A stretch of DNA of 64,000 bases from Flavobacterium segetis (GCF_900129575.1 NZ_FQWE01000006.1:1-64000), one strand, 5' to 3'. Positions 8,829 to 18,381 are shown, counted from the stretch's first letter. Numbers and translations: made by a program. Notes: generated by a model not told the origin, from the letters alone.

Positions 8829-9452
8829 TTATATTACTTTTTCTAAGAAAATGGCTTGCTTAATTTTTCTCAATCGGTTCCAGATCCGGATATTGAATGG
8901 GTGTTTGACAGGATTTTTAGACTTTTCTTGAGGATCATAAAGCATCCCAGTGCACAAGCATAATTTATTATCTTTACTTTTTAGGATTTCATAATTAGTA
9001 CAAGTTTGACATCCATTCCAGAAACTTGGATCGCTGGTCAACTCTGAAAAAGGAACTGGTTTATAGCCTAAATCGGAATTGATCTTCATTACTGCTAAGC
9101 CTGTAGTGATCCCAAATACTTTTGCTTGTGGATATTTCTCTAAGGAATAGTCAAATACAAAGGATTTAATTTTTTTGGCTAAACCTAAATTTCTATAATC
9201 TGGATGCACAATTAGTCCAGAATGGGCAACAAATTTTCCGTGTTGCCAACTTTCGATATAACAAAAACCGGCGAACTTTCCATTGTCTAACGCAATCACT
9301 GCATCTTTACTTTCCATCTTTTTTTTGATGTATTCTGGAGTTCTTTTAGCAATTCCAGTACCTCTCAAAAGGGCGGACAATTCTATAGTATCACATATTT
9401 CTTGTGAATATTTATAATGATCTTCCTGAGTTGTTATGATAGAAATATTCAT
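8829..9452 (-). CDS. GNAT acyltransferase of the arginine operon, candidate glutamate N-acyltransferase
   Basis: This 207-residue GNAT-fold protein is the first gene of the arginine operon. The acyl-CoA-binding element appears as VHPDYRNLGLAKKIK at about residue 82. No ArgA or ArgJ is present nearby, so this gene is the obvious candidate for N-acylation of glutamate, the committed step; that is inference from position. The C-terminal third contains an unusual cysteine pattern (GCQTC followed by CLC), which could bind a metal or serve a regulatory role. Substrate could be acetyl-CoA or succinyl-CoA. The GNAT fold is clear; the specific activity is not provable from sequence. Confidence 0.75.
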   Translation of the reverse strand: MNISIITTQEDHYKYSQEICDTIELSALLRGTGIAKRTPEYIKKKMESKDAVIALDNGKFAGFCYIESWQHGKFVAHSGLIVHPDYRNLGLAKKIKSFVFDYSLEKYPQAKVFGITTGLAVMKINSDLGYKPVPFSELTSDPSFWNGCQTCTNYEILKSKDNKLCLCTGMLYDPQEKSKNPVKHPFNIRIWNRLRKIKQAIFLEKVI

Positions 9453-9860
9453 TTCAAGATTTTAATTTTGAGTTAGGTAAAAGGAGATTTTTTTGTTGAT
9501 CTAAAAAGACAGAATTGCATGTCAATACATTATGTATGCAGCTGAGAATAATTACGCGTATAGAAATAGTGAAACTGATCAAAAAAAGGATAGCAGTTTT
9601 AGGAAAGATTAATCCAATAAAAAATAGGGTCGAATTCAAAATAGAAAAAATGAAAATAAATAAAAATATAAGTAAACAATCGTGGAAACTATACTAATAG
9701 TGTCCGTACTTCGGGAGAAGTAGTCCGTTTGTTTGTCCGTAGAATTGGATTTATATTTAAATTTTGATTTTTCATTAGGTCAAAAGTAAACAAATTTTTG
9801 AAATGAGCTACTTAAATAGTTATTTGTAATATATTTTTATGGTATTCTCGATTTTTGCTT
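9453..9860. other. Intergenic region upstream of arginine operon
   Basis: About 400 bp with no convincing gene. A 61-codon open frame on the minus strand has no recognisable features and crosses the operator candidate. The region probably holds the arginine-operon promoter. Confidence 0.5.
9525..9537. promoter_or_regulatory. Candidate operator palindrome upstream of arginine operon
   Basis: The 13-bp sequence ATACATTATGTAT is a perfect palindrome around one central base. It lies about 75 bp upstream of the first arginine-operon gene and is flanked by TGCA-type bases. The position and A+T-rich palindromic form fit an ArgR-like box, but no argR gene is in the window. Tentative. Confidence 0.35.
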
Positions 9861-9899
9861 AAAAAAACTCCTTGATCGTTTTAAATCAAGGAGTTTTAT
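9861..9899 (-). terminator. Intrinsic terminator of lipoprotein gene
   Basis: A perfect 13-bp stem (AAAACTCCTTGAT and its complement) surrounds an 8-nt loop, followed by a run of T on the minus strand. It lies 19 bp after the lipoprotein stop codon. A shorter T run on the other side may let it work in both directions. Confidence 0.85.
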
Positions 9900-9917
9900 A
9901 TTAATTGAGTGATTTAA

Positions 9918-11102
9918 TTAATTTCTAAATCTATTTTGGGTAATTATTCCTTTCAATTTTGCTTTTAAATCTTCACCGGTGTCATAAACCATCTGCTCAC
10001 TACTAGGAAATTGAATCGCTCTTTTATCAAAATACGAAAAGTAATTATCGTCTGATGCTCTTCGATCTCCTTTATAAGTTGCATAAATGTTTTCAAAAAC
10101 ATACTCACTCGTTAAGGGAAAAGTTTTTATCAGTTGATTGTTTCTGAGGTTTATATAATCAATTTTAGCTGTAATTTGGCAAGATTTAAATTGTCTAAAT
10201 TCATAAATACTAGCGTTTACTTTTTTTAAATCATCGACCATGACAACTTTTCCCTTATCATCAATAACCTCTTTTCCATTGGCGTCAATAAGTTTTTTAG
10301 TACCATCTTTAACAATTCGTTCTTTTGCAAATTCGCGCTCTTTTATTTGCTCTGGTGAAATGTATATTTGTCTGAAATTAATAATCATTCCGTAATCATA
10401 ATTAGTACCCTTTTGTTTTGAACTGTGGTAAACGGTCCATCTGTCATTAAGTCCCAACGTACCAAAATCTAATAAATCGTTTTGCAATCGTACTGGAATA
10501 ATCATGTTTGTTTCATTTTTAGTATAAACCCAAACAAAATCAGATCCTTTAAATTTAGATTCATCCATCAATTGAAGAACATTTTTATAGTTTGGATTTA
10601 TTTTATTTAAATACTCTAAATCATCAAATGCTTTTCTGAAATTTAATTTATCAGTTGAATTCATTAAATTTTTTGCATTCGTGTATAGATAAGATGATAA
10701 AGCATTTTTACTACTTATTATTCTATCATTATAATTATCAAAAGGAAAAATCGCATTTCTTCCTTCTCTTAGAAGTTTTAACGGAAGTATGGGTTTTATA
10801 TCTTCTTGTCGCTGATTTAACTGAATATAAGTGTTATATATTTTTTCTAATTGTGCAGGATTAGCATCTTTTGCAAACAAATTAACAGAATTTAAATCTC
10901 GCTCTTGAGCCTTAGCAAAAGCCTCTTCTAATAAATAAACGTAATCTTGTTTTCCTTTTTTGTCTTTATTAGTTCGCAAATTAGAAATTGCGTTATCAAT
11001 TGCCTGATCATAATTTCCTGAGCTTAATAAATTTTGTGTTTGCTTTACACCACAGCCGCTGGCGATAATAAAAAAGGATAGAAGTAGAGTAATTTTTTTC
11101 AT
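9918..11102 (-). CDS. Conserved lipoprotein of unknown function
   Basis: This 394-residue protein begins with a lipoprotein signal peptide: MKK, a hydrophobic core, then ASGC with the lipidated Cys at residue 17. It should be an envelope lipoprotein. The N-terminal part (about 20-190) is helical and resembles tetratricopeptide-like packing (SGNYDQAIDNAISNL, LEKIYNTYIQLNQRQ). The C-terminal part is mixed and includes an NGKEVIDDKGKVV segment. I do not recognise a named family. It is a single-gene unit flanked by terminators on both sides. Confidence 0.7.
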   Translation of the reverse strand: MKKITLLLSFFIIASGCGVKQTQNLLSSGNYDQAIDNAISNLRTNKDKKGKQDYVYLLEEAFAKAQERDLNSVNLFAKDANPAQLEKIYNTYIQLNQRQEDIKPILPLKLLREGRNAIFPFDNYNDRIISSKNALSSYLYTNAKNLMNSTDKLNFRKAFDDLEYLNKINPNYKNVLQLMDESKFKGSDFVWVYTKNETNMIIPVRLQNDLLDFGTLGLNDRWTVYHSSKQKGTNYDYGMIINFRQIYISPEQIKEREFAKERIVKDGTKKLIDANGKEVIDDKGKVVMVDDLKKVNASIYEFRQFKSCQITAKIDYINLRNNQLIKTFPLTSEYVFENIYATYKGDRRASDDNYFSYFDKRAIQFPSSEQMVYDTGEDLKAKLKGIITQNRFRN

Positions 11103-11187
11103 AAGCGCAATTGTTAAGAGGTTCTATTGTAATTATTATTCGATTACTTCGACAATTTATATATTTTACTAAGCCAAAAATAATGCC

Positions 11188-11226
11188 ATAAAAAAACCTA
11201 ACAAATATAAAATAGTTGCTAGGTTT
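11188..11226 (-). terminator. Intrinsic terminator of fumarylacetoacetase gene
   Basis: On the minus strand AAACCTAGCAA pairs with TTGTTAGGTTT (one G-T pair) across a short A+T loop and is followed by a run of T. It lies 23 bp after the stop codon. Confidence 0.75.
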
Positions 11227-11248
11227 AAATGTAATTATTTTATCATTT

Positions 11249-12532
11249 TTATTTTCGCACGAATGTAGGAAGCAGTTTGCTAGACACTTCTCCAAAACCG
11301 ATTCTTACATTTTCATTTTGAGAATAACCTTTCATAATAACAGTGTCATTGTCATTTATAAATTTACGTTCAGTTCCATTATTTAATTTGACAGGATTTT
11401 TTCCTCCCCATGTTAATTCTAGCATAGATCCCAAACTATCAGGAGTAGGCCCTGAAATAGTTCCTGAACCCATCATGTCGCCTGAATTTACACGACAACC
11501 ATTAGAGGTATGATGCGCTAATTGCTGACTCATAGTCCAGTACATATATTTAAAATTGGAACGTGAAATCACAGTTGGCTCTGATTTTTCTGGCTGAATA
11601 GCAACTTCTAAATGAATGTCGAAAGAATGTTTTCCTTTTTGTTGTAAGTAGGGCAGTGGTGTTGGTTCTTGCTTAGGGCCTTTGGTTTTAAAAGGTTCTA
11701 GAGCATCCATCGTAACAATCCAAGGTGATATTGATGAGGCAAAACTTTTAGCTAAGAATGGACCTAGTGGCACATATTCCCATTTTTGAATATCTCTTGC
11801 ACTCCAGTCATTTAGCAAAACCATTCCAAAAATATATTCTTCGGCTTCGGTAATTAAAATATTCTCGCCCATAATGTTTACATCAGTTGTAATAAAGGCA
11901 GTTTCTAGTTCAAAATCAACTAAACGTGAAGGACCAAAAACTGGCGTTGTTTCACCAGCAGGCAAGGTTTGACCCATAGGTCTGTGTACTGGAATTCCAG
12001 ATGGAACGATTGTGGAACTACGGCCGTGATAACCTACTGGAATATGCAACCAGTTTGGTAATAATGCATTGTCTGGATCGCGAAACATGGTCCCAACATT
12101 AGTTGCATGTTCCTTACTAGAATAAAAATCAGTATAATCACCTATAAGAACAGGTAGTTGCATTTCTACTTCATCCATCTTAAAAATGATCGTTTCACAA
12201 TCCTTTTTATTTTCCTGCAATTTAGGATTTTCTACATCAAAAAGTTCTGCAATGCGATTACGAACTAATCGCCATGTTTTTTGACCATCTGAAATGAAAT
12301 CATTTAAAGTATCTTGCATAAACATATCATCTGTCAATTCAATTCCTTCAAAATAATTTAATTGCTGCAGTGCTCCAAGGTCAATAGCAAAATCGCCTAT
12401 TCTAGTTCCCACAGTTACTATATTTTCTCTTGTAAGAAAAACTCCAAAGGGTATATTTTGTATTGGGAAATCACTGTTTGAAGGGACTTCTAACCATGAT
12501 TTTCTGTTTGTATCGTTAGCTGTTATTGGCAT
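11249..12532 (-). CDS. fahA: Fumarylacetoacetase
   Basis: This 427-residue enzyme hydrolyses fumarylacetoacetate to fumarate and acetoacetate, the last step of tyrosine/homogentisate breakdown. The N-terminal FAH_N domain covers about residues 15-115 (FPIQNIPFGVF), and the catalytic FAH domain covers 120-420. Visible family motifs are YTDFYSSKEHATNVG, GYHGRSSTIVPSG, the metal-binding acidic patch (ELETAFI), and LNDWSARDIQKWEYVPLGPF. Length matches bacterial and animal enzymes. It stands alone, with its own promoter and terminator, divergent from glyA. No other tyrosine-catabolic gene is beside it. Confidence 0.95.
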   Translation of the reverse strand: MPITANDTNRKSWLEVPSNSDFPIQNIPFGVFLTRENIVTVGTRIGDFAIDLGALQQLNYFEGIELTDDMFMQDTLNDFISDGQKTWRLVRNRIAELFDVENPKLQENKKDCETIIFKMDEVEMQLPVLIGDYTDFYSSKEHATNVGTMFRDPDNALLPNWLHIPVGYHGRSSTIVPSGIPVHRPMGQTLPAGETTPVFGPSRLVDFELETAFITTDVNIMGENILITEAEEYIFGMVLLNDWSARDIQKWEYVPLGPFLAKSFASSISPWIVTMDALEPFKTKGPKQEPTPLPYLQQKGKHSFDIHLEVAIQPEKSEPTVISRSNFKYMYWTMSQQLAHHTSNGCRVNSGDMMGSGTISGPTPDSLGSMLELTWGGKNPVKLNNGTERKFINDNDTVIMKGYSQNENVRIGFGEVSSKLLPTFVRK

Positions 12533-12566
12533 ATCTTGTTAATTAATTTGTTAAAAAATAACTCAT

Positions 12567-12596
12567 CAAATATATTATAATCTAACTATTAACCAA
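12567..12596 (-). promoter_or_regulatory. Bacteroidota-type promoter for fumarylacetoacetase
   Basis: On the minus strand a TTG (-33) is followed after 19 bp by TATATTTG, matching the TTG/TANNTTTG promoter pattern of Bacteroidota. It lies about 35 bp before the start codon. Confidence 0.6.
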
Positions 12597-12607
12597 ACGT
12601 TTTTTCG

Positions 12608-12615
12608 TATTTTTG
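12608..12615 (+). promoter_or_regulatory. Candidate -7 element for glyA
   Basis: TATTTTTG fits the TANNTTTG -7 pattern and lies 25 bp before the glyA start. I did not find a well-placed TTG for the -33 element. Confidence 0.45.
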
Positions 12616-12640
12616 CATCAAATTAACGAAAATCAAAAAA

Positions 12641-13915
12641 ATGCAACGCGACGAACAAATTTTTGACCTTATTCTAGAAGAACAAGAAAGACAAATTCAC
12701 GGATTAGAACTTATCGCTTCAGAAAACTTTGTAAGTGACGAAGTAATGGAAGCGGCTGGTTCAGTGCTAACTAATAAATATGCTGAAGGATATCCTGGCA
12801 AAAGATACTACGGAGGTTGCGAAGTAGTTGATGTTGTGGAGCAAATTGCTATAGATAGAGCCAAAGAGTTATTTGGTGCTGAATATGCTAATGTGCAACC
12901 ACACTCTGGATCTCAAGCTAATACTGCAGTTTACCATGCTTGTATTAAACCTGGTGATAAAATTTTAGGTTTTGACTTAGCTCACGGTGGTCACTTGACT
13001 CACGGTTCTCCCGTCAACTTTTCAGGACGTTTGTACACGCCATCTTTTTATGGTGTTGACAAAGAAACTGGATTATTAAATTACGACAAAATTCAAGAAA
13101 TAGCAACTAGAGAGCAACCAAAATTAATTATTGCTGGAGCTTCGGCTTATTCTCGTGATATGGATTTTGAACGTTTTAGAGTAATTGCTGACAGTGTAGG
13201 TGCTATATTATTAGCTGATATTTCTCATCCGGCTGGCCTTATTGCTAAAGGTTTGATGAACGATCCTTTACCACATTGTCATATTGTAACAACAACAACT
13301 CACAAAACATTACGTGGTCCTCGTGGTGGTTTAATCATGATGGGGAAAGATTTTCCAAACCCATTTGGTGCAACAACTCCAAAAGGAGAAATAAGAATGA
13401 TGTCTTCATTGTTAGATTTAGCTGTTTTCCCTGGAAATCAAGGTGGTCCATTAATGCACATTATTGCTGCTAAAGCTGTAGCTTTTGGTGAAGCATTAAA
13501 AGATGAATTTTTTACGTATGCTTTACAATTACAAAAGAACGCAAATGCTATGGCAGATGCTTTTGTAAAAAGAGGATACGAAATTATTTCTGGCGGGACT
13601 GACAATCACATGATGTTGATCGATTTAAGAAATAAAAATATTTCTGGTAAAGATGCTGAAAACGCACTAGTGAAAGCAGAAATCACAGTAAATAAAAATA
13701 TGGTTCCATTTGATGATAAATCTCCATTTGTTACTTCGGGAATTCGTGTAGGTACTGCAGCAATTACTACTCGTGGTCTTGTAGAATCAGACATGGAAAC
13801 TATTGTTGATTTAATCGACAGGGTTTTAGTAGATCATACTAATGAAGACGTTATCGAGGCGGTTGCTAATGAAGTTAACGAAATGATGAGCGAAAGAGCT
13901 ATTTTCGTATATTAA
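12641..13915 (+). CDS. glyA: Serine hydroxymethyltransferase
   Basis: This 424-residue PLP enzyme interconverts serine plus tetrahydrofolate with glycine plus methylene-tetrahydrofolate, the main cytosolic source of one-carbon units. Visible features are [16 protein letters not shown] at the N terminus, [24 protein letters not shown], and the PLP lysine at residue 222 in [14 protein letters not shown]. Length is normal. A -7-like element is 25 bp upstream and a long-loop hairpin follows the stop. It is divergent from fumarylacetoacetase. Confidence 0.97.
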   Translation: MQRDEQIFDLILEEQERQIHGLELIASENFVSDEVMEAAGSVLTNKYAEGYPGKRYYGGCEVVDVVEQIAIDRAKELFGAEYANVQPHSGSQANTAVYHACIKPGDKILGFDLAHGGHLTHGSPVNFSGRLYTPSFYGVDKETGLLNYDKIQEIATREQPKLIIAGASAYSRDMDFERFRVIADSVGAILLADISHPAGLIAKGLMNDPLPHCHIVTTTTHKTLRGPRGGLIMMGKDFPNPFGATTPKGEIRMMSSLLDLAVFPGNQGGPLMHIIAAKAVAFGEALKDEFFTYALQLQKNANAMADAFVKRGYEIISGGTDNHMMLIDLRNKNISGKDAENALVKAEITVNKNMVPFDDKSPFVTSGIRVGTAAITTRGLVESDMETIVDLIDRVLVDHTNEDVIEAVANEVNEMMSERAIFVY

Positions 13916-13924
13916 ATAACTTTT

Positions 13925-14001
13925 GTTTAAAGTTTAAGGTTTAAAGTGGTGTTTTGCAGTAATGTATGACGCAATTTTAAACTTTAAACTTTTTTATTTT
14001 T
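13925..14001 (+). terminator. Long-loop hairpin after glyA
   Basis: GTTTAAAGTTTAA at 13925-13937 pairs perfectly with its complement at 13977-13989, followed by a T-rich run. The 39-nt loop is long for a terminator, so it may instead be a repeat. A third partial copy of the motif occurs near 14010. Confidence 0.5.
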
Positions 14002-14032
14002 ACATTAACCTGAAACTTTAAACAAATTTTCA

Positions 14033-14626
14033 ATGTCTGTACTTAGATTAAAATTGCCAACAGATCCTAGATGGGTGAATATTGTAGAAAAAAATATTGA
14101 GGAAATATTGACGGATCACGCTTGGTGTGAACAAAAAGCAGCTACAAACGCAATTACAATTATCACTAATAACTCTGAGCATCAAGATTTAGTTCAGGAT
14201 TTATTGGCTTTAGCCAAAGAAGAAATTGATCATTTTGAGCAAGTTCATAATATAATCATCAAACGTGGACTAAAGCTAGGACGAGAACGTAAAGACGATT
14301 ATGTAAATGAGTTGTATTTGTACATGAAAAAGAATGGAAATGGTAGCCGAGTTTCTAGTTTAGTAGAGCGTTTACTTTTCTCGGCAATGATTGAGGCCAG
14401 AAGTTGCGAACGTTTTAAAGTACTTTCTGAAAACATTCAAGATGAAGAGTTGTCAGTATTCTACAGAGAATTGATGGAAAGTGAAGCGGGACATTACACT
14501 ACTTTTATTACTTATGCTCGAAAATACGGAAATGGAATTGACGTAGAAAAAAGATGGCGAGAATGGATTGAATTTGAAGCTTCTGTGATCGAAAATTATG
14601 GTAAAAGCGAAACGATTCACGGATAA
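14033..14626 (+). CDS. miaE: tRNA 2-methylthio-N6-isopentenyladenosine-37 hydroxylase (MiaE)
   Basis: This is a 197-residue ferritin-like diiron protein. Iron-binding acidic and histidine residues are visible in AKEEIDHFEQV (about residue 63), in the EARSCERF helix, and in ESEAGHYTTFI. MiaE uses oxygen to hydroxylate the modified adenosine next to the anticodon of some tRNAs. The family is common in Gammaproteobacteria and some Bacteroidota. Length matches. It stands between glyA and the exporter genes without clear operon partners. Confidence 0.9.
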   Translation: MSVLRLKLPTDPRWVNIVEKNIEEILTDHAWCEQKAATNAITIITNNSEHQDLVQDLLALAKEEIDHFEQVHNIIIKRGLKLGRERKDDYVNELYLYMKKNGNGSRVSSLVERLLFSAMIEARSCERFKVLSENIQDEELSVFYRELMESEAGHYTTFITYARKYGNGIDVEKRWREWIEFEASVIENYGKSETIHG

Positions 14627-14722
14627 TTAGTTTTACATTCCTGATAGAAAGATAATGCTTGACCTTAAGTCTTTTATTTATTCAACGGAATTATGTAAGA
14701 ATAAAACCAAAGTTACACTTCT

Positions 14723-14730
14723 TATTTTTG
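14723..14730 (+). promoter_or_regulatory. Candidate -7 element for ABC exporter operon
   Basis: TATTTTTG fits the TANNTTTG pattern, 51 bp before the adaptor gene start. No convincing -33 TTG was found. Confidence 0.4.
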
Positions 14731-14781
14731 TATATTTATAGTTCAATTAATTTGAATTTCTAAAGTTAAATAAGGAGTAAA

Positions 14782-15879
14782 ATGAGTTCTAGAATAGCAT
14801 CATTAGTGGTTTTGGTAATTGTCTCTATATATTCTTGTTCCAAAAAGGAATCGGAAAAAATCAAACCAACAATCGGCGATGTTACAGAAAGTGTTTACGC
14901 ATCGGGAGTTGTAAAAGCGGAAGGTCAATACACCGTTTATGCTACTGTTAACGGAACACTACAAAAAGTAAATGTCATCGTTGGTCAATCTATTAATAAA
15001 GGTCAAACGCTTTTTGAATTAGAAAGTGACAAAGCAGAAATCAATACAGAAAATGCTCAATTGGCCTATCAATTAAGTTTAGAAAGTAGCAGATTCATCC
15101 AAGATAAAATCGCTGAAATGGTACTGAAAGTTCAATCTGCTAAAGATAAATTAGCATTAGATGAATCTATTTTCAACCGAAATAAAAATGTAATCAAACA
15201 AGGTGGTATTTCTCAAGTTGATTTTGAAAGAGTGGAACTTAGTTATAAAAGTTCGAAAATTAATTACGAATCTTCTCAAAAACAATTGACGCAATTAAGA
15301 GCGCAGTTGAAAAATGATCAGAGCAGAAATGCAAATAATCTCAGATTAAACCAGCAATCCCAAAATGATTTTTTTATAAAAAGTGCATTCTCTGGACAAT
15401 TATTCGATATTTTAGTCAAGGAAGGTACTTTGATCACTCCACAAATTCCTTTAGCAATTATTGGTCAAACGAATTCTTTTTTATTAGAACTCGAAGTAGA
15501 TGAAAACGACATGGTTCGTGTCCAACTTGGACAAAAAGTACTTGTAACTATGGACAGCTATAAAGGAAAAGTTTTTGAGGCCAATGTAGATAAAATTTAT
15601 CCTATTATGGATGAGCGTTCCCGTACATTTAAAATTGAAGCGCACTTTATTTATCCACCAGTAAAATTATACCCAAATCTTACTGCTGAAGCCAATATTA
15701 TTATCCAAATTAAGAAAAATGCTATCACCATTCCAAAGGCCTATTTAATTGACGGCAAATATGTGTTAGTAAATGAAAAGGAGAAAAGAGAGGTGAAAAC
15801 TGGTTTAAGCGACTATGAAAAAGTAGAAATTTTAGACGGATTAAAAGCCGATGAAATGATTTATAAAGCTAAACAATGA
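14782..15879 (+). CDS. Periplasmic adaptor lipoprotein of ABC exporter (MacA/HlyD-like)
   Basis: This 365-residue membrane-fusion protein starts with a lipoprotein signal ending in IYSC (Cys at about residue 19). The order is a split biotinyl-lipoyl domain (GTLQKVNVIVGQSINKGQTL at about 55-75 and FFIKSAFSGQLFDI at about 195), an alpha-helical hairpin between them (about 90-185), then beta-barrel and membrane-proximal parts. It would join the inner-membrane ABC transporter to an outer-membrane channel. Its stop overlaps the permease start by 4 bp. No TolC-like gene follows, so an outer-membrane partner must be encoded elsewhere. The substrate is unknown. Confidence 0.85.
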   Translation: MSSRIASLVVLVIVSIYSCSKKESEKIKPTIGDVTESVYASGVVKAEGQYTVYATVNGTLQKVNVIVGQSINKGQTLFELESDKAEINTENAQLAYQLSLESSRFIQDKIAEMVLKVQSAKDKLALDESIFNRNKNVIKQGGISQVDFERVELSYKSSKINYESSQKQLTQLRAQLKNDQSRNANNLRLNQQSQNDFFIKSAFSGQLFDILVKEGTLITPQIPLAIIGQTNSFLLELEVDENDMVRVQLGQKVLVTMDSYKGKVFEANVDKIYPIMDERSRTFKIEAHFIYPPVKLYPNLTAEANIIIQIKKNAITIPKAYLIDGKYVLVNEKEKREVKTGLSDYEKVEILDGLKADEMIYKAKQ

Positions 15880-17132
15880 ATACAAAGCTAATCTTAAATA
15901 TAGCCCTTCATTTGCTTCGAGCTCGACTAAAACAAACCATTGTTGCAGCAGTTGGAGTAACGTTTAGTATTGCTATGTTTATTGCTTTAGTAGGTTTTAT
16001 GAATGGATTAAACGGTTTATTAGATGGATTAATGATGAATAGAACTCCTCATGTTTTACTCTATAACGAAATAAAACCATCAGAGAATCAACCTATATTT
16101 TTATCCAAGGAATTTAAGGATAAAACAAATTTTTTAGGTTCCATTAAACCAAAAAACATCGGTTTATCCATTTACAATAGTAAAACTATTATTGCTGTTT
16201 TAAAAAAAGATTCCCGAGTTATTGATGTGGCACCGAAGGTTACTTTACCCGTTTTTTTCAATACGGGAACTATCGAAATATCTGGTATTATTAATGGTAT
16301 TGATGTTTTATCAGAAGATAAATTATTTAAAATTAGCGATAATATTATAGAAGGAAAAGTTGCCGACTTGCTGCAAAACAATAGTATTATTATTGGAAAA
16401 GGTTTATCAGATAAAATGTTGCTTACTATAGGCGATATTATTAAAATTACGACTGCTAAAGGGAATTTAGCTTCACTTAAAATTGTAGGTATCTCAGAAA
16501 TTGGAATAGCAGAAATTGATAATACGATGAGCTACACATCATTAAACACTGCTCAAAAGATGTTAGGTGAACCCACCAATTATATCACCGATATTCAGGT
16601 TAATTTGTACGATATCGAATCGGCTCTCACTGTTTCGAAAGAATTTAAAGACAAATTTGTGGTTGATGCGATTGATTTTAAAACGGCTAATTCTCAGTTT
16701 GAAACAGGAAGTTCAGTGCGAAGCATTATCTCTTATGCAGTAGGATTCGTGCTTTTGACCGTTGCAGGTTTTGGAATTTACAATATTTTAAACATGATGA
16801 TTTATGAAAAAATGGATAGTATTGCAATACTAAAAGCGACTGGGTTTTCAGGAAATGACGTAAAATGGATTTTTATATCGCTGTCAGTAATTATCGGACT
16901 TGCTGGAGGAACTTTAGGTCTAGTATTTGGTTATATTTTCTCCTCCATCATAGATTTAATTCCTTTTAAAACAGCTTCATTGCCTACTGTAACAACTTAT
17001 CCAATAGATTATAACCCTATTTATTATGTAATAGGAATTGTGTTTGCATTATTTACAACAATCATTGCCGGACTTTTTCCAGCCTTAAAAGCGAGTAAAG
17101 TAGATCCAGTGTCCATTATTCGAGGTAAATAA
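15876..17132 (+). CDS. ABC transporter permease, FtsX/MacB type
   Basis: This 418-residue permease has an N-terminal membrane helix (about residues 25-45), a large periplasmic MacB-PCD-like domain (about 50-275), and three C-terminal helices in the FtsX fold. The C-terminal part contains the typical YEKMDSIAILKATGF coupling segment and ends with LKASKVDPVSIIRGK. The layout is that of MacB or LolC/E permeases that drive mechanical export or lipoprotein handling. It is translationally coupled to the adaptor gene and followed after 2 bp by the ATPase gene. Cargo is not evident. Confidence 0.9.
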   Translation: MNTKLILNIALHLLRARLKQTIVAAVGVTFSIAMFIALVGFMNGLNGLLDGLMMNRTPHVLLYNEIKPSENQPIFLSKEFKDKTNFLGSIKPKNIGLSIYNSKTIIAVLKKDSRVIDVAPKVTLPVFFNTGTIEISGIINGIDVLSEDKLFKISDNIIEGKVADLLQNNSIIIGKGLSDKMLLTIGDIIKITTAKGNLASLKIVGISEIGIAEIDNTMSYTSLNTAQKMLGEPTNYITDIQVNLYDIESALTVSKEFKDKFVVDAIDFKTANSQFETGSSVRSIISYAVGFVLLTVAGFGIYNILNMMIYEKMDSIAILKATGFSGNDVKWIFISLSVIIGLAGGTLGLVFGYIFSSIIDLIPFKTASLPTVTTYPIDYNPIYYVIGIVFALFTTIIAGLFPALKASKVDPVSIIRGK

Positions 17133-17134
17133 AT

Positions 17135-17815
17135 ATGGAAAATAACACAATTTTAGAGACAATTGGCTTAAGCAAATATTTTTATGACCCTGTGAAATTT
17201 CAGGTACTAAAAGAAATTGACTTGAAAATAAATCATGGCGAATTTATTTCTGTAGTCGGCAAATCAGGTTGTGGAAAATCAACTTTGTTGTATTTGCTTT
17301 CTACTATGGATACTGATTATGAAGGTAAGATCTTGATTGATAACCAACTTGTGACAGGAAAAACGGATAAGGAATTAGCAATTATCAGAAATGAAAAAAT
17401 AGGTTTTGTTTTTCAATTTCATTACTTGTTAGCTGAATACTCTGCATTGAAAAATGTGATGCTTCCTGGAATGAAATTAGGTAAATATTCAAATGAGGAA
17501 TTAGAGCATCGAGCTATGGAACACTTAAAAACCTTAGACATGGGCGATCAAGCTCTTAAAATGACTAATCAATTGAGTGGCGGACAGAAACAGCGTGTTG
17601 CGATTGCGAGAGCTTTAATCAATGATCCTGTTTTAATTATGGGCGATGAACCTACAGGCAATTTAGACAAAAAAAATAGTGACTTGGTTTTTGATATTTT
17701 TAATAAATTGACACAAGAGGAAAATCAGACTTTGCTAGTGGTAACCCACGATAACGACTTTGCTGAAAGAACTAATAGAATTATAACCATGGAAGATGGG
17801 AAAATAATTTCCTAG
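17135..17815 (+). CDS. ABC transporter ATP-binding protein, MacB/LolD type
   Basis: This 226-residue ATPase has Walker [10 protein letters not shown] (about residue 42), Q-loop [15 protein letters not shown], signature [15 protein letters not shown], Walker [13 protein letters not shown], and the H-loop in VVTHDNDFA. It belongs to the LolD/MacB-ATPase group that pairs with FtsX-type permeases. It ends the three-gene exporter operon. Its TAG stop shares the bases CTAG with the stop of the opposing pentapeptide-repeat gene. Confidence 0.93.
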   Translation: MENNTILETIGLSKYFYDPVKFQVLKEIDLKINHGEFISVVGKSGCGKSTLLYLLSTMDTDYEGKILIDNQLVTGKTDKELAIIRNEKIGFVFQFHYLLAEYSALKNVMLPGMKLGKYSNEELEHRAMEHLKTLDMGDQALKMTNQLSGGQKQRVAIARALINDPVLIMGDEPTGNLDKKNSDLVFDIFNKLTQEENQTLLVVTHDNDFAERTNRIITMEDGKIIS

Positions 17816-18381
17816 TTCACTATAATATCATGTTTGTAAAGCAATCCTTTTACACTTTCTAAAGAAAAAATTGCTTTCTTAATTTTTGTTTTGGTGGGAT
17901 CAATCGTGTAATTGTAGCTCGTTTGAAAATTAGCTTTATTAGCTATCGCTTTTGCAAACTCGCTTCGGTACAAATCACAATTGTCAAAAACTACTTCTGT
18001 TAAATCAGTATTCATAAAATCCACTGCAATCAAACTACAGTTAGTGAAAGATGTTCTTTTTATTTTTAGCGTATAAAATTTGGAGAAATCTAAAATACAA
18101 TCATTAAATGCAATTTCGAAAATCAGCTTATCGCACATTGCAAAATTCACCTCTTTGATTTCGCAATGATTAAATATTACCGTTCTAAAGGCCACATAAT
18201 TAATTTTGGCCTCGCTAAAAATACAGTCGTTAAATGTGCAATCAATAAAAGTAACTGCCACAAAAACGCAATGTGAGAAATTACAATTGGAAAACGTACA
18301 AGATTCAAATTCCTTAAAGTTGACTTCCTCTTCAGTGTAAGTAATGTTTTTGTATTCAATATCAAGAAAATATTCTGGCAT
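17812..18381 (-). CDS. Pentapeptide-repeat protein
   Basis: This 189-residue protein consists mostly of tandem five-residue units with a central Phe or Leu (FSNCNFSHCVF, FIDCTFNDCIF, FDNCDLYRSEF), folding as a right-handed quadrilateral beta-helix. Repeats run from about residue 20 to 150, rich in Cys and Asn. Some relatives protect DNA gyrase (Qnr and MfpA types), but the role here is unknown. The gene converges with the ABC exporter and shares stop-codon bases with it. Confidence 0.85.
   Translation of the reverse strand: MPEYFLDIEYKNITYTEEEVNFKEFESCTFSNCNFSHCVFVAVTFIDCTFNDCIFSEAKINYVAFRTVIFNHCEIKEVNFAMCDKLIFEIAFNDCILDFSKFYTLKIKRTSFTNCSLIAVDFMNTDLTEVVFDNCDLYRSEFAKAIANKANFQTSYNYTIDPTKTKIKKAIFSLESVKGLLYKHDIIVN

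Noticed and set aside
9454..9639. 61-codon minus-strand open frame upstream of the GNAT gene
   Set aside because: It has no family-like features and spans the operator palindrome; probably chance in A+T-rich DNA.
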